A stretch of 64,000 nt of DNA from Bacillus sp. NTK034 (GCF_017303275.1 NZ_JAFKOJ010000001.1:806001-870000); one strand, 5' to 3'; positions 1-10,879 are shown, counted from the first letter of the stretch. Program-made: numbers and translations. Notes: generated from the sequence alone by a model not told the origin.

Positions 1-2321
1 CGAAACAGGCAAAAGGAGTTGTGAAGCGGGAAGTCGTTCAGCTTATCACACCTGGAACAATGATGGAAGGCAAAGGCCTTCAGGAAAAAGAAAACAACTA
101 TATTGCATCGATTTCGGTCTTTGAAGATGAAACCTTTGGATTTGCCACCAATGATTTATCAACAGGTGAGACGAAGGTAACGATGTTAAGCAGCGGGTTT
201 GATGAGGTCTTGAACGAGCTGTCTATGTCAGGTGCAAAGGAAGTAGTCATCTCTTCCGACTTTGATGGAGAATGGCAGAGGAGAATGAAAGAACGCTCCG
301 TCATGGCGATTTCATTCGAGGATGATTGCGGAGTCCGGGACTCTTTCGAGGGACTTCTGGCTGGTTTAAATCAGGACAAGCTCAGGACAACTTCTTGCAG
401 ACTGATTAATTACCTGTACCGTACGCAAAAGAGGAGCCTGGATCACCTTCAAAAGGTGGCTACTTATCAGATTAATCAATACATGAAAATCGATTATTTT
501 TCAAAAAAGAATCTTGAGCTGACAGAAACCATCCGCAGCAAAGGGAAGAAGGGCTCACTGTTATGGCTCTTGGATGAAACGAAGACTGCCATGGGAGGAC
601 GCCTGTTAAAGCAATGGATCGACAGGCCGCTTATTGATGAACAGGAAATCAAGCGCCGCCATTCGCTGGTTGAAACGCTTATTCACTCTTTCTTTGAACG
701 GGAAGAAATCCGGGAAAAGCTGAAGGAAGTTTATGATCTGGAACGCCTTGCAGGAAGAGTGGCATTTGGAAATGTAAATGCCCGCGACCTTGTACAGCTT
801 AAGAAATCTCTTCAGCAGATACCTGTTTTAAAAGAAATGGTCTCAAATCTGCCGAGTGAAGAAGCAGTGAGGCTTGCTGAGCGCCTGGATGCCTGTGAAG
901 AAGTCACTGATACTTTGGAAAGCGCGATAATGGAAAATCCGCCGCTGTCTTTGAAGGATGGAAACATCATTCAGGACGGCTATCATGAAGAGCTGGATAA
1001 ATACCGTGATGCCAGCCGCAACGGGAAAACCTGGATTGCCCAGCTTGAAAAGCAGGAACGTGAAAAAACAGGCATTAAATCATTAAAAATAGGTTTTAAC
1101 CGTGTGTTTGGCTATTATATTGAAGTAACCCGCGCCAATCTTCATCTATTACAGGAAGGGCAATATGAGCGCAAACAGACCCTGACCAATGCCGAAAGAT
1201 TTATTACGCCTGAATTAAAGGAAAAAGAGGCACTCATACTGGAAGCGCAGGAAAAGTGCGTGGAGCTGGAGTATGAATTATTTACTAATGTCCGCGAACA
1301 TGTAAAAGAATTTATTCCGAGATTGCAAAAGCTTGCGAAAACAGTAAGTGAGCTGGATGTTCTTCAGTGCTTCGCTGCTGTCAGCGAGCAGAGGCATTAT
1401 ATAAAGCCAAACTTTTCAAATGAAAGACGGGTTAATATTAAAGACGGCCGCCATCCAGTCGTTGAAAAAGTACTGAATGCACAGGAATATGTGCCGAATG
1501 ACTGTTATATGGATGCCGACCGTGAAATGCTGCTAATTACAGGGCCGAATATGTCCGGTAAAAGTACGTATATGAGGCAAATCGCCCTAACGGCGATTTT
1601 AGCGCAAATCGGCTGCTATGTGCCTGCTTCTGAAGCCGTGCTGCCGATTTTCGACCAGGTATTTACGAGAATCGGAGCCGCCGATGACCTAATTTCCGGC
1701 CAGAGTACGTTCATGGTCGAGATGCTTGAAGCGAGAAATGCGATTGTGAATGCCACTCAAAACAGTTTGATACTATTCGATGAAATCGGGCGCGGAACAT
1801 CCACCTATGATGGGATGGCATTGGCGCAGGCAATCATTGAATATATTCACAACCGGATTGGTGCGAAGACTTTATTTTCCACTCACTATCATGAATTGAC
1901 GGTGCTTGAAGAAGAACTGCAAAAGGTGAAAAACATCCATGTCAGCGCAGTCGAGCAAAATGGACGGGTTGTGTTCCTTCATAAAATTAAGGAAGGAGCG
2001 GCAGATAAGAGTTACGGAATCCATGTTGCCCAGCTTGCAGAGCTTCCGAATGAACTGATTGTAAGGGCAAATGAAATATTAACGGGGCTGGAATCGAACG
2101 ATCCTCATCCTGTGAAAAAAGAGAGTCCTGCCGCAGAAAAAATGGCAGAGCCTGCTGGCCAATTATCTTTTTTTGAGGAGCCTGAAAATGTGAAGAAACC
2201 TTCAATAGGCTCTAAAGAAAAAAAGATAATTGATAAAGTCAAAGCGCTCGATATCCTGGATATGACGCCAATGCAGGCATTAAATACATTATATGAATTG
2301 CACAGGAAATTGAAAAATTAG
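1..2321 (+). CDS. mutS: DNA mismatch recognition ATPase MutS (5' truncated by window edge)
   Basis: Mismatch-binding ATPase that starts methyl-independent mismatch repair together with MutL. The reading frame is open from base 3 ([13 protein letters not shown]), which corresponds to a point roughly 95-100 residues inside Bacillus MutS, so the N-terminal mismatch-binding part lies outside the window and the GTG at 21 is not the real start. The visible protein carries the core/lever domains and the ATPase with Walker [10 protein letters not shown] and Walker B/signature [12 protein letters not shown], and ends with the helix-turn-helix dimerisation tail. mutL follows after 18 bp, the usual mutSL operon. 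Confidence 0.97.
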   Translation, partial: KQAKGVVKREVVQLITPGTMMEGKGLQEKENNYIASISVFEDETFGFATNDLSTGETKVTMLSSGFDEVLNELSMSGAKEVVISSDFDGEWQRRMKERSVMAISFEDDCGVRDSFEGLLAGLNQDKLRTTSCRLINYLYRTQKRSLDHLQKVATYQINQYMKIDYFSKKNLELTETIRSKGKKGSLLWLLDETKTAMGGRLLKQWIDRPLIDEQEIKRRHSLVETLIHSFFEREEIREKLKEVYDLERLAGRVAFGNVNARDLVQLKKSLQQIPVLKEMVSNLPSEEAVRLAERLDACEEVTDTLESAIMENPPLSLKDGNIIQDGYHEELDKYRDASRNGKTWIAQLEKQEREKTGIKSLKIGFNRVFGYYIEVTRANLHLLQEGQYERKQTLTNAERFITPELKEKEALILEAQEKCVELEYELFTNVREHVKEFIPRLQKLAKTVSELDVLQCFAAVSEQRHYIKPNFSNERRVNIKDGRHPVVEKVLNAQEYVPNDCYMDADREMLLITGPNMSGKSTYMRQIALTAILAQIGCYVPASEAVLPIFDQVFTRIGAADDLISGQSTFMVEMLEARNAIVNATQNSLILFDEIGRGTSTYDGMALAQAIIEYIHNRIGAKTLFSTHYHELTVLEEELQKVKNIHVSAVEQNGRVVFLHKIKEGAADKSYGIHVAQLAELPNELIVRANEILTGLESNDPHPVKKESPAAEKMAEPAGQLSFFEEPENVKKPSIGSKEKKIIDKVKALDILDMTPMQALNTLYELHRKLKN

Positions 2322-2339
2322 TAAACAGGGGGTGACGAG

Positions 2340-4262
2340 ATGGGGAAAATCATTCAGCTGGATGATGCTCTTTCTAATAAAATCGCTGCCGGCGAGGTGG
2401 TGGAGCGGCCTGCATCAGTGGTAAAAGAATTAATGGAGAACTCGATTGATGCCGGTAGCACGATTATTGAAATCGAAGTGGAAGAAGCCGGCCTGGCTAA
2501 AATCCGTATCATCGATAATGGTGATGGCATTGAGGAAGATGATGTCCTGAATGCCTTTCATCGCCATGCTACCAGTAAAATTAAAGACGAAAATGACCTT
2601 TTCCGCATCCGCACTCTCGGATTCCGCGGCGAGGCATTGCCAAGTATTGCGTCTGTTTCCAGGATTGAGATGAAAACCTCAACCGGGGTTGCCGGCACAC
2701 GGGTTGTCATCGAAGGCGGAAAAGTGGAAGTAATGGAAAAGGCGCCCGGCAGAAAAGGGACTGACCTGACCGTGACGGATTTATTTTTCAACACGCCGGC
2801 ACGGCTTAAATATATGAAGACGATTCACACAGAGCTGGGCAATATTACAGATGTGGTTAACAGGCTGTCGCTCGCCCATCCTGAGGTCGCCATCCGCCTG
2901 ATCCATAATGAGCGAAAGCTTCTGCAGACGAACGGAAACGGGGATGTCCGGCAGGTGCTTGCGGCTATTTATGGGCTCAATATTGTGAAAAAGATGGTTC
3001 GGATTGAAGCAAGCTCACTTGATTTTAAAATCAGCGGCTATGCCGCACTGCCTGAGATTACAAGGGCATCAAGAAACTATATTTCTACCATAATCAACGG
3101 CCGCTTTATCAAAAATTATTCGTTGGCCAAAGCCATTCAGGAGGGGTATCATACTCTGCTGCCAATTGGCCGCTACCCGATTGTGCTCCTGAACATTGAA
3201 ATGGATCCGCTCCTTGTCGATGTGAATGTCCATCCGTCGAAAATGGAGGTACGCTTAAGCAAGGAAAATGAATTGAATGAGCTTGTATCAGGTGCCTTGA
3301 AGACAGCATTTAAAAAAGAGGAACTTATTCCTTCCGGATTTACACAGCCGAAAAGCATGAAACCTAAATCGGAACAGACTGCTCTTGATTTGGATCATCT
3401 GCCGGAGCATCGGGAGCATGTGCCTTCTTATGTGCGTGAAACAAGGGAGGAAGCTGTCCGGCAGTACCCGAATGGGAGAGTTCTGAAAAGCCCGCAAAGT
3501 CCTCCAGCTGAACTGCCAGCAGCAGAATCACCTGATGTGCAGAATACACCTTTCATGGATATTAGCACATCAGCAGAAGAAATGCCTGAAGCGGATCAGC
3601 ATTTATTCCAGCCTGAAGAGCCGAGAGCTGCAGGACTGAAACAATTTTTTGCAGAGACTGCAACAGTGGAAGAGCCGTCCCGGGTGCCGCCGCTCTATCC
3701 GATCGGGCAAATGCATGGGACGTATATTTTTGCCCAAAATGACCGTGGCCTCTATATCATTGATCAGCATGCCGCGCAGGAGCGGATCAAGTACGAGTAT
3801 TTCAGGGAGAAAGTAGGCCAGGTTGAAAGCGAATTGCAGGATATGCTCATACCGCTGACCTTTGAATACTCAACAGATGATTACATTAAAATTGATGAAT
3901 ACAAAGGCGAGCTTGAAAAAGTGGGGGTATTTCTGGAGCAATTCGGACATAACAGCTTTATTGTCCGTTCCCATCCGCAATGGCTGCCTAAAGGCGAGGA
4001 ACAGGAAATCATCGAGGATATGATTGAACAGCTCTTAGCCATGAAGAGAGTCGATATTAAAAAGTTGCGTGAGGAAGCTGCCATTATGATGAGCTGTAAA
4101 GCTTCCATTAAAGCGAATCACCATCTCCGCAATGATGAAATCCAGGCGCTGCTTGATGAATTGCGGAGGTCTTCCGATCCGTTCACATGTCCGCATGGAC
4201 GGCCGATCATTATTCATTACTCCACTTATGAGATGGAGAAAATGTTTAAGAGGGTAATGTAG
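2340..4262 (+). CDS. mutL: DNA mismatch repair endonuclease MutL
   Basis: GHKL-type ATPase that couples MutS to strand nicking. ATP-binding motifs are visible near the N terminus ([21 protein letters not shown]). The C-terminal domain keeps the metal-dependent endonuclease motif [12 protein letters not shown] plus SCKAS and CPHGRP, as in bacteria that lack MutH. The middle, about residues 340-450, is a proline- and glutamate-rich linker. At 640 aa it has normal length. The start ATG follows a GGGGGTGA ribosome site and sits 18 bp after mutS; a terminator hairpin follows directly. Confidence 0.97.
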   Translation: MGKIIQLDDALSNKIAAGEVVERPASVVKELMENSIDAGSTIIEIEVEEAGLAKIRIIDNGDGIEEDDVLNAFHRHATSKIKDENDLFRIRTLGFRGEALPSIASVSRIEMKTSTGVAGTRVVIEGGKVEVMEKAPGRKGTDLTVTDLFFNTPARLKYMKTIHTELGNITDVVNRLSLAHPEVAIRLIHNERKLLQTNGNGDVRQVLAAIYGLNIVKKMVRIEASSLDFKISGYAALPEITRASRNYISTIINGRFIKNYSLAKAIQEGYHTLLPIGRYPIVLLNIEMDPLLVDVNVHPSKMEVRLSKENELNELVSGALKTAFKKEELIPSGFTQPKSMKPKSEQTALDLDHLPEHREHVPSYVRETREEAVRQYPNGRVLKSPQSPPAELPAAESPDVQNTPFMDISTSAEEMPEADQHLFQPEEPRAAGLKQFFAETATVEEPSRVPPLYPIGQMHGTYIFAQNDRGLYIIDQHAAQERIKYEYFREKVGQVESELQDMLIPLTFEYSTDDYIKIDEYKGELEKVGVFLEQFGHNSFIVRSHPQWLPKGEEQEIIEDMIEQLLAMKRVDIKKLREEAAIMMSCKASIKANHHLRNDEIQALLDELRRSSDPFTCPHGRPIIIHYSTYEMEKMFKRVM

Positions 4263-4270
4263 AAAATTGG

Positions 4271-4300
4271 GACGCTGAACCTGAGTGGTTCGGCGTTTTT
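4271..4300 (+). terminator. Rho-independent terminator after mutL
   Basis: Hairpin ACGCTGAACC/GGTTCGGCGT followed by five T, nine bases after the mutL stop codon. Confidence 0.8.
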
Positions 4301-4340
4301 AATCTATAAACTATAATAATATTATGTAAACTAAAATAGG

Positions 4341-4455
4341 TTTTCGCTTAAAAGTACTATCTTTTCGCTCATAAATTTAGAAATTCGCTCATAAAGAATT
4401 CGAATCGCCGATAAAATCCAATTTTCGCTCATAAAAACGAAATACCGCTCAAAAT
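4341..4455. repeat. 20-bp periodic short repeat array
   Basis: Six copies of a core resembling TTCGCTCATAAA lie in the mutL-mreBH gap. The CGC trinucleotides fall at 4345, 4366, 4386, 4406, 4426 and 4446, a spacing of 21, 20, 20, 20 and 20 bp. Copies 2, 3 and 5 are closest to the core; the bases between cores are not conserved. Both neighbouring genes point into this gap. Function is unknown. Confidence 0.75.
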
Positions 4456-4470
4456 GTCACTCTATTAAAC

Positions 4471-4503
4471 AAAAAAAGCATCCATTCCGCAAAATGGGTG
4501 CTC
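4471..4503 (-). terminator. Rho-independent terminator after mreBH
   Basis: On the minus strand the hairpin AGCACCCATT/AATGGATGCT is followed by seven T, 14 bases past the mreBH stop codon. Confidence 0.85.
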
Positions 4504-4516
4504 TTAATCTATAACC

Positions 4517-5524
4517 TTATCTTACCAATGTATGCATCTTATCAATATATTTTAATGCAACCCCTGTTCCAACCGCTACTGATTCAAGTGGATTTGGAGC
4601 AAGGTGCACAGGCACTACAATTTCTTGGGATAGCCAATCCTGCATGCCATTAAGGAGAGCGCCGCCGCCGGATAAAATAACACCGCGGTCAACGATGTCA
4701 CCGCTCAGTTCGGCAGGACTGTCTTCTAAAGTGGCACGGATAGCCTCCAGAATATGCAGGAGTGCTTCTCTCATTGCATCACGAATTTCATATGAAGACA
4801 ATATAATTGTTTTTGGCAAACCAGTCACAAGGTCCCGGCCACGGACTTCCATTGTCATTTCTTCATGGTCGACTAATGCATAGCCTATTTCCATCTTAAT
4901 TTTTTCAGCTGTTCTTTCCCCTATAAGGACATTGTATTCTTTGCGGACATGCTGAATAATGTCATCATCGAGTCTGTCACCGCCAATACGGATGGAATGG
5001 CAGGCAACAACGCCGCCAAATGAAATGATGGCGACTTCAGTTGAACCTCCGCCAATATCTACAACAACGTTCGCAACGGGCTCATCAACAGGCATGCCTG
5101 CACCTATTGCAGCTGCTACAGGTTCTTCAATAAGATGTACTTTTTTTGCCCCAGCATTTCGTACTGCGTCCTGAATAGCTCTTCTCTCTACAGAAGTAGA
5201 ACCTGAAGGAGTACATACGACCACGTTAGGCTTTCTGATCGCGAATCCGACTTTTTTCGATGCTTTTCGCATAACCTGGCGAAGCATTTCAGTCGTCGTA
5301 TCATAATCCGCGATAACCCCGTCTTTTAGCGGACGGATGGCAATGATACGGCCCGGTGTTTTCCCAATCATTTCTTTTGCTTCTTTACCAACAGCTAACA
5401 CTTTTTTCGTTTCTGTATCAATTGCTACTACAGACGGTTCGTTTAAGATAATTCCTTTTGTTTTGCTGTAGACAAGGATATTAGCAGTCCCTAAGTCAAT
5501 TCCAATTTCAGATGTATTTATCAT
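4517..5524 (-). CDS. mreBH: Rod-shape actin homologue, MreBH type
   Basis: Actin-like ATPase that forms membrane-associated filaments steering lateral cell-wall synthesis. The phosphate-1 loop [14 protein letters not shown], phosphate-2 loop [13 protein letters not shown] and adenosine motif [12 protein letters not shown] are all present. At 335 aa and with the openings [15 protein letters not shown] and [13 protein letters not shown] it is closer to B. subtilis MreBH than to MreB or Mbl; the paralogue choice comes from remembered sequence similarity. It stands alone, transcribed against mutL and divergent from miaA, with its own terminator. Confidence 0.85.
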   Translation of the reverse strand: MINTSEIGIDLGTANILVYSKTKGIILNEPSVVAIDTETKKVLAVGKEAKEMIGKTPGRIIAIRPLKDGVIADYDTTTEMLRQVMRKASKKVGFAIRKPNVVVCTPSGSTSVERRAIQDAVRNAGAKKVHLIEEPVAAAIGAGMPVDEPVANVVVDIGGGSTEVAIISFGGVVACHSIRIGGDRLDDDIIQHVRKEYNVLIGERTAEKIKMEIGYALVDHEEMTMEVRGRDLVTGLPKTIILSSYEIRDAMREALLHILEAIRATLEDSPAELSGDIVDRGVILSGGGALLNGMQDWLSQEIVVPVHLAPNPLESVAVGTGVALKYIDKMHTLVR

Positions 5525-5568
5525 GAATTATTCACCCAATTTCAAATTTATATTGTCACGATATAACC

Positions 5569-5597
5569 TTCTAATAAATTAACATGATTTTGGGGGT
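5569..5597 (-). promoter_or_regulatory. Possible sigma-I-type promoter of mreBH
   Basis: On the minus strand an ACCCCC hexamer (5592-5597) lies about 70 bp upstream of the mreBH start and an AGAA (5569-5572) follows after 19 bp. B. subtilis mreBH belongs to the heat-inducible SigI regulon, whose promoters have a C-rich -35 (ACCCCC) and a CGAA-like -10. The -10 here has one mismatch and the spacing is not verified, so this is tentative. Confidence 0.35.
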
Positions 5598-5799
5598 TAG
5601 CCTTGATTTGTTATGGAATCGTTAATAAAATGTAATTTTATAAGAAAATTTTAGGAAAATTGTCGAATAGAACGGACAAAACTTGTTCATAATGCATAAA
5701 TGTTCTGTTTTTGTAAAAAGAATGGTAAGATGATACCTGAAAAATTTTCCTGTCATATGGTAGGATAATAAATAGAATGGCAGTAAAGGCAGTGAACAG

Positions 5800-6762
5800 A
5801 TGAGTGAGAAAGAAAAGCTGGCAGTGCTTATTGGCCCTACAGCAGTTGGAAAAACAAAATTAAGCATTCTGCTGGCGAAAAGATTTAATGCCGAGATCAT
5901 CAGCGGAGATTCTATGCAAATATATAAAAGCATGGATATCGGCACAGCAAAAATTAAGGAAGAAGAGATGGAAGGAATTCCGCATCATCTAATCGACATC
6001 AAAAATCCTGAAGATCCCTTTTCTGCAGCTGAATTTCAGGAGCTGGTCCGAAGCAGAATCACAGAGATAACTTCAAGAGGCAAACTTCCCATGATCGTTG
6101 GAGGCACAGGATTGTATATTCAATCTGTTATTTATGATTACCAATTCTCTGATGCGCCTTCAGATGAAGAATTCAGAAAAACATTGGAGGAGCGCGACGA
6201 AAGGGAAGGGAAAGATGCCCTTTTTAAGGAGCTTTTGGCAATAGACCCTGAAAGTGCAGAAAAAATTCACCCCAATAACATTCGAAGAGTGATCAGGGCA
6301 TTGGAAATTTACCATTGCACAGGGAAAACAATGTCTCAGTATCAGGAGAATCAGGATCCGGAACTTCTTTATGATACGGCACTGATTGGGTTGACCATGG
6401 ATCGGGAAACCTTATATGAACGCATCAATCTCCGAGTTGAGATCATGATGAAGGAAGGCTTGCTTGAAGAGGTGAGATCACTATATGATCAGGGATTAAA
6501 GGATTGCCAGTCCATACAGGCTATCGGGTATAAAGAGCTGTATCAATACTTTAATGGACGTGTTTCTCTGGAGGATGCAGTAGGAAATCTGAAGCAAAAT
6601 TCAAGAAGATATGCAAAAAGGCAGCTAACATGGTTTCGAAACAAGATGAATGTGGAATGGTTTGATATGTCCGATACAGCCGACCCTCATGAGTTTGAAA
6701 AAAAATTCGCTGAAATTTCTGCTCATATTGAAGGAAAGCTGAAAATAAAATCGAATACATAA
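5800..6762 (+). CDS. miaA: tRNA dimethylallyltransferase MiaA
   Basis: Transfers the dimethylallyl group to N6 of adenosine 37 in tRNAs that read codons beginning with U. The P-loop GPTAVGKTKLS lies near the N terminus, followed by the substrate-binding DSMQIYKSMDIGTAK and by GGTGLYIQ. The C-terminal part has the RRYAKRQLTWFRNK signature. The length of 320 aa is typical. It is divergent from mreBH and 27 bp upstream of hfq, the common miaA-hfq pairing. The ribosome site before the ATG is weak. Confidence 0.97.
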   Translation: MSEKEKLAVLIGPTAVGKTKLSILLAKRFNAEIISGDSMQIYKSMDIGTAKIKEEEMEGIPHHLIDIKNPEDPFSAAEFQELVRSRITEITSRGKLPMIVGGTGLYIQSVIYDYQFSDAPSDEEFRKTLEERDEREGKDALFKELLAIDPESAEKIHPNNIRRVIRALEIYHCTGKTMSQYQENQDPELLYDTALIGLTMDRETLYERINLRVEIMMKEGLLEEVRSLYDQGLKDCQSIQAIGYKELYQYFNGRVSLEDAVGNLKQNSRRYAKRQLTWFRNKMNVEWFDMSDTADPHEFEKKFAEISAHIEGKLKIKSNT

Positions 6763-6789
6763 TGTTAGAGATAAAAGAGGAGGATTATA

Positions 6790-7023
6790 ATGAAATCAGC
6801 AATCAATATTCAGGATCAGGTTCTTAACCAGCTACGCAAGGATAATACGAATTGTACCGTGTTCTTATTAAATGGATTCCAAATTAGAGGCTGTATTAAA
6901 GGCTTTGATAATTTTACTGTACTATTTGAATCAGAAGGAAAGCAGCAGCTTGTTTACAAGCATGCGATTTCAACATTCGTCCCCCAGCGCAATGTTCAGT
7001 TGGATTTAGAAAACCAGCAATAA
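6790..7023 (+). CDS. hfq: RNA-binding protein Hfq
   Basis: Sm-like hexameric RNA chaperone. The 77-aa protein holds Sm1 ([25 protein letters not shown]) in its first half and Sm2 with the YKHAIST motif near the C terminus; the long acidic tail of enterobacterial Hfq is absent, as normal in Bacillus. A strong ribosome site AGAGGAGG precedes the ATG. It is co-oriented with miaA and followed by a terminator, so the two probably form one operon. Confidence 0.97.
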   Translation: MKSAINIQDQVLNQLRKDNTNCTVFLLNGFQIRGCIKGFDNFTVLFESEGKQQLVYKHAISTFVPQRNVQLDLENQQ

Positions 7024-7046
7024 AAGATAATAGAGTCAGCAAGAAA

Positions 7047-7080
7047 AGCCCGCTTTAAATGAAGCGGGCTATTTTCTTTT
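7047..7080 (+). terminator. Rho-independent terminator after hfq
   Basis: Hairpin AGCCCGCTT/AAGCGGGCT followed by a T-rich run, 24 bases past the hfq stop codon. Confidence 0.85.
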
Positions 7081-7443
7081 GCGGAGACCGATAAGAAAGA
7101 CAAAAATATTTAATGAAATGGACGCCATCTGAATACATATAGGTATGGGAATTTATTGTTTCTATGTGGGCAAGCTGACTGCGGGCTCGTTTCCCTTGGC
7201 CATCATGAACGGTTTATTTACTCTTTGCCATACTGAAAGGGAGTATAGCCATAGCTGATGGAAGTTTCACCTTATTTCTCGGGAAACCGCATGAACCGAC
7301 ACTCCTGCATCATTGATTGCTGAAATGGACGGGAACTTGTCGTATTTTAGCCTAATAACCGTAATCTCGCGGATGCATATAGGCTTTTGTCACAACGATT
7401 ACTTCTATGCGTATACTGTGCTAAGAATGTGAGGTGATAGCTT
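7081..7443. other. Gene-free stretch between hfq and spoVK
   Basis: About 360 bases without a supported gene. The longest open stretch, starting at the ATG at 7147, gives only 37 codons and has no ribosome site. The last 100 bases should contain the spoVK promoter; GTATACTGT near 7414 resembles a sporulation sigma-E -10 but I see no convincing -35. Confidence 0.5.
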
Positions 7444-8394
7444 TTGGACCAGCCGATTCGCCTGAAGAATAACGGACAGATCAGCATCGTGCTCAATTCA
7501 CAAAAGCGAAAAACATACACAAAAGAGCTTCCCGAATCCCAAGCGGCTCCAAAAGCCATTCCGGCTGAGCATACAGCTCTGAAAGAAATTGAAGAAGAAC
7601 TTGGCGCTCTTGTGGGAATGGAAGAGATGAAGAAAATGATCAAGGAGATCTATGCCTGGATTTATGTGAATAAAAAGCGGGAAGAAGCCGGTCTCAAAGC
7701 TGGAAAGCAAGCATTGCATATGATGTTCAAAGGAAATCCCGGCACAGGTAAAACAACAGTTGCCCGATTAATAGGCAAGCTTTTTCAAAAAATGAATGTG
7801 CTGTCAAAAGGCCATCTGATTGAAGCAGAGCGGGCCGATCTTGTCGGTGAATACATTGGTCATACAGCCCAAAAGACAAGGGATTTGGTGAAAAAAGCAA
7901 TAGGCGGGATCCTGTTCATCGACGAAGCATACTCTTTAGGCAGAGGCGGAGAAAAAGACTTCGGCAAGGAAGCCATTGACACCCTCGTCAAGCATATGGA
8001 AGATCGCCAGCATGAATTTATTCTGATTCTGGCGGGCTACTCAAGAGAAATGAATCATTTCCTGACACTGAATCCAGGTCTTCATTCCCGATTCCCCCTG
8101 GTTGTTGACTTTCCTGACTACTCGATTGAACAGCTGATGGAAATCGGGGAGCGGATGCTGAAGGAACGGGAGTATACCTTAAGCCACGAATCCGAAAGAA
8201 AGCTAAGGGAACACTTACACTATGTAAAAAATAATCTCAGCCCGAACAGCTTTTCGAACGGGCGCTACATCCGAAATATTATAGAAAAATCAATCCGGAC
8301 TCAGGCCATGCGCCTGTTAATGCAAAACAGCTATGACAAACATGATCTGATGACCATCAGAAGCAATGATTTGGTGTTTGAAGAAGCTGATTAA
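7444..8394 (+). CDS. spoVK: Stage V sporulation protein K, AAA+ ATPase
   Basis: CbbX/SpoVK-type AAA+ ATPase needed for spore maturation in the mother cell. Walker A is GNPGTGKTT and Walker B LFIDEAYSL, with a sensor region around SRFPLVVDFP. Residues 60-300 closely follow B. subtilis SpoVK (GMEEMKK, IKEIYAWI, GYSREMNHFL). The start is a TTG preceded by a good GAGGTGAT ribosome site; the N terminus KNNGQISIVLNSQK supports this choice. The length of 316 aa is normal, and the position downstream of hfq matches B. subtilis. Confidence 0.95.
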   Translation: MDQPIRLKNNGQISIVLNSQKRKTYTKELPESQAAPKAIPAEHTALKEIEEELGALVGMEEMKKMIKEIYAWIYVNKKREEAGLKAGKQALHMMFKGNPGTGKTTVARLIGKLFQKMNVLSKGHLIEAERADLVGEYIGHTAQKTRDLVKKAIGGILFIDEAYSLGRGGEKDFGKEAIDTLVKHMEDRQHEFILILAGYSREMNHFLTLNPGLHSRFPLVVDFPDYSIEQLMEIGERMLKEREYTLSHESERKLREHLHYVKNNLSPNSFSNGRYIRNIIEKSIRTQAMRLLMQNSYDKHDLMTIRSNDLVFEEAD

Positions 8395-8458
8395 GGGGAT
8401 ATTGTAAAAAAAGACAGTGTCAAAAAAGCATTGTTTTTTATTGAAGGAGGAATATAAA

Positions 8459-8692
8459 ATGAACAATATTACAGTTTATACAACAAATACTTGCCCTTAC
8501 TGTACAATGGTGAAGAATTTTCTGGATGAGAAAGGGCTGGAGTATATAGAGGTTAATGTGCAGAATGATCAGAGAGAGGCACAAAAATTGGTTGCAACAA
8601 CCGGACAAATGGGAGTTCCGCAGATCAATGTGAATGGCAAATGGGTCATTGGCTTTGATCCAAATACAATTATGGCGAATGTGAAGCAATAA
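8459..8692 (+). CDS. Glutaredoxin family protein
   Basis: Small thiol-disulfide oxidoreductase of 77 aa. The active site CPYC sits at residues 10-13 in the sequence TVYTTNTCPYCTMVK, and the conserved VPQINVNGKWVIGFD segment forms the cis-proline and glutathione/bacillithiol-side loop. The ATG at 8459 follows the strong site AAGGAGG; an earlier in-frame start at 8417 lacks one. The physiological partner (bacillithiol or thioredoxin system) cannot be told from sequence. Confidence 0.9.
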   Translation: MNNITVYTTNTCPYCTMVKNFLDEKGLEYIEVNVQNDQREAQKLVATTGQMGVPQINVNGKWVIGFDPNTIMANVKQ

Positions 8693-8700
8693 TATAGGAG

Positions 8701-8729
8701 GCCTGCTCATGGATTGAGCAGGTCTTTTT
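8701..8729 (+). terminator. Rho-independent terminator after the glutaredoxin gene
   Basis: Hairpin GCCTGCTCA/TGAGCAGGT followed by five T, starting nine bases after the stop codon. Confidence 0.85.
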
Positions 8730-8758
8730 AATATAGTTCGACAAATAAAAGCACCAGC

Positions 8759-9373
8759 TTAAGCCGATGCTTTTGTCCCAAGCCTCTTAACCGGAAGCTT
8801 CCAATTATATGTGTATGATAAAACCCGCAAAGCAGTAATAATGATAAACAAAGTGTATAACTCAAACGGAGCTGAGGCGATTCCGAGTCCGACTGCGAAA
8901 CCGCAAAGGATAGCCCAGACCGCATAGATTTCAGACCGCAATACAAGCGGTTTTCTCCTTGCCAGAAGGTCACGGATGATGCCCCCGCCGCTTCCTGTCA
9001 ATACAGCAGCCACAATTACAGCGCTTAAAGGATGATTCATTTCAGTTGCGTATAGTGCTCCTTGGATAGCAAAGGCGGATAATCCGATTGCGTCAGTGAA
9101 ATTACCCCACTTTTGCCAATGCTTGAGCAGATTGTTAGGGAACAGCATTACTGCTGTGATGGATAAAAGGGCAATCTGAAAAAATAAACCCTGTTCCCAA
9201 AGGGCAGAGACAGGAACACCTATTAGCAGGTTTCGGATGGCCCCGCCGCCAAAAGCGGTAACAATACCCAGAATATAAACACCTAAAATATCATATTCTT
9301 CTTCCATGGCCACAATTGCTCCGCTCACAGCGAAAGCAACAGTGCCGATCATACTTAAAACTTCCCATGTCAT
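8759..9373 (-). CDS. Trimeric intracellular cation (TRIC) channel family membrane protein
   Basis: Polytopic membrane protein of about 204 aa with two repeated UPF0126/TRIC modules. Each has a glycine-rich signature: GIVTAFGGGAIRNLLIG in the first half and AVLTGSGGGIIRDLLA in the second. About seven hydrophobic helices are visible. The ATG at 9373 is preceded by AGGAGAAATGG; the longer upstream extension is basic and unlike the family. Bacterial members form cation-permeable trimers, but the physiological role in Bacillus is unclear. It is convergent with the glutaredoxin gene. Confidence 0.85.
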   Translation of the reverse strand: MTWEVLSMIGTVAFAVSGAIVAMEEEYDILGVYILGIVTAFGGGAIRNLLIGVPVSALWEQGLFFQIALLSITAVMLFPNNLLKHWQKWGNFTDAIGLSAFAIQGALYATEMNHPLSAVIVAAVLTGSGGGIIRDLLARRKPLVLRSEIYAVWAILCGFAVGLGIASAPFELYTLFIIITALRVLSYTYNWKLPVKRLGTKASA

Positions 9374-9609
9374 ATGCCATTTCTCCTCTTGATGCAAATC
9401 TATAAATATATTTTTATTTAAGTTAGTAAAACGTAAATTCTTTCCAAACAATATGATTTTAACACGGGAAATAAGAAATACAACCATTTTTTTATTCATT
9501 TATTATGGGCGGTGCAAAAGCCTATGAATAGCGGTAAAAATTAGTATTTGAATATGTTTTTTGTTATGATGTTATCAATTAAAATAAGCATATGAAAGAG
9601 GGATGCTGG

Positions 9610-10866
9610 TTGGAACATAAGCCAGATTATGAAAAAGTCATTCTTGTCGGCTGCCATACTGATGAAGATGACCAGCGGTTTGAATATTCAATGGAAGAAT
9701 TGGAGTCGCTGACTGAAACGGCAAACGGAAAAGTTTTAGCTTCGATTACTCAAAAAAGGGAACGGGTTCATCCGTCTACATATATAGGAAAAGGGAAAGT
9801 GGAGGAACTGGCTGCGCTTCAGGAAGATATGGAAGCAGATATTATCATTTTTAACGATGAGCTTTCACCAAGCCAGGTTCGCAACCTATCTGCAGATTTG
9901 GATGCACGGATAATTGACCGCACACAGCTGATTTTAGATATCTTTGCGCAGAGGGCGCGCTCTAAAGAAGGGAAGCTGCAGGTCGAATTGGCACAGCTGC
10001 AGTATTTGCTGCCGCGCCTGTCAGGCCAGGGTGTCCAGCTTTCAAGGCTTGGAGGGGGAATCGGCACAAGGGGACCGGGTGAGACCAAGCTTGAATCAGA
10101 CCGCCGCCATATCCGCCGCCGAATTGATGATATTAAGACCCAGCTTTCTGTCATTGTGCAGCACCGTGACAGATACCGTGAACGAAGGAAGAAAAATAAA
10201 GCATTCCAAATAGCGCTTGTCGGCTATACAAATGCAGGGAAATCCACTATTTTTAATAGATTGTCGGAAGCGGATTCCTATGAAGAAAACCAGCTGTTTG
10301 CCACACTTGACCCGATGACCCGCAAGCTGATATTGCCAAGCGGATTTATCACACTTGTGACAGATACAGTCGGATTTATTCAGGATTTGCCGACTACGCT
10401 CATTGCAGCCTTCCGTTCCACTCTGGAAGAAGTAAAGGAAGCAGATCTTCTTCTTCATGTAGTCGATATGTCCAATCCGGATTATTACCAGCATGAGCAG
10501 ACAGTCAATAAACTGATAGAAGATTTGGAAAATGATAAAATACCGCAGCTTACGGTATATAATAAGAGAGATTTAAGGCATCCTGATTTTGTCCCGACCG
10601 CCAGAACAGAAACGATTCAGATCAGTGCCTTTGATGAAGATGACCGCAATGAACTGAAACGGAAAATCGAGCAGATGATCCTGGGAATGATGAAGTATTA
10701 CCATGTGGAGGTGCCTTCGACAGAGGGAAAACTGCTGTCACAGCTCAAGAACGAAACCATCCTGAGGGAATTGACTTTCAATGAAGATAAAGAGCTCTAT
10801 GTTTGCAAGGGCTATTACCTCGAAGACCATCAGATTTCAGGGCCTTTAATGAAATATACCGTATAG
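9610..10866 (+). CDS. hflX: Ribosome-associated GTPase HflX
   Basis: GTPase that binds and splits stalled ribosomes. The N-terminal HflX domain carries [11 protein letters not shown] and the glycine-rich [14 protein letters not shown], followed by a coiled segment. The G domain shows G1 [10 protein letters not shown]3 DTVGF and G4 NKRD. I prefer the TTG start at 9610, seven bases after AGAGGGA, over the ATG at 9592, which has no ribosome site. ynbB follows after 13 bp, as in B. subtilis (ynbA-ynbB). Confidence 0.93.
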   Translation: MEHKPDYEKVILVGCHTDEDDQRFEYSMEELESLTETANGKVLASITQKRERVHPSTYIGKGKVEELAALQEDMEADIIIFNDELSPSQVRNLSADLDARIIDRTQLILDIFAQRARSKEGKLQVELAQLQYLLPRLSGQGVQLSRLGGGIGTRGPGETKLESDRRHIRRRIDDIKTQLSVIVQHRDRYRERRKKNKAFQIALVGYTNAGKSTIFNRLSEADSYEENQLFATLDPMTRKLILPSGFITLVTDTVGFIQDLPTTLIAAFRSTLEEVKEADLLLHVVDMSNPDYYQHEQTVNKLIEDLENDKIPQLTVYNKRDLRHPDFVPTARTETIQISAFDEDDRNELKRKIEQMILGMMKYYHVEVPSTEGKLLSQLKNETILRELTFNEDKELYVCKGYYLEDHQISGPLMKYTV

Positions 10867-10879
10867 TTAGGAGAACATC

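Noticed and set aside
4341..4455. Possible CRISPR array because of regular repeats
   Set aside because: The repeat core is only about 12 bases with 8-base gaps, far too short for repeats and spacers, and no cas genes are near.
7147..7260. 37-codon open frame between hfq and spoVK
   Set aside because: No ribosome site, no recognisable motif, and the length is expected by chance.
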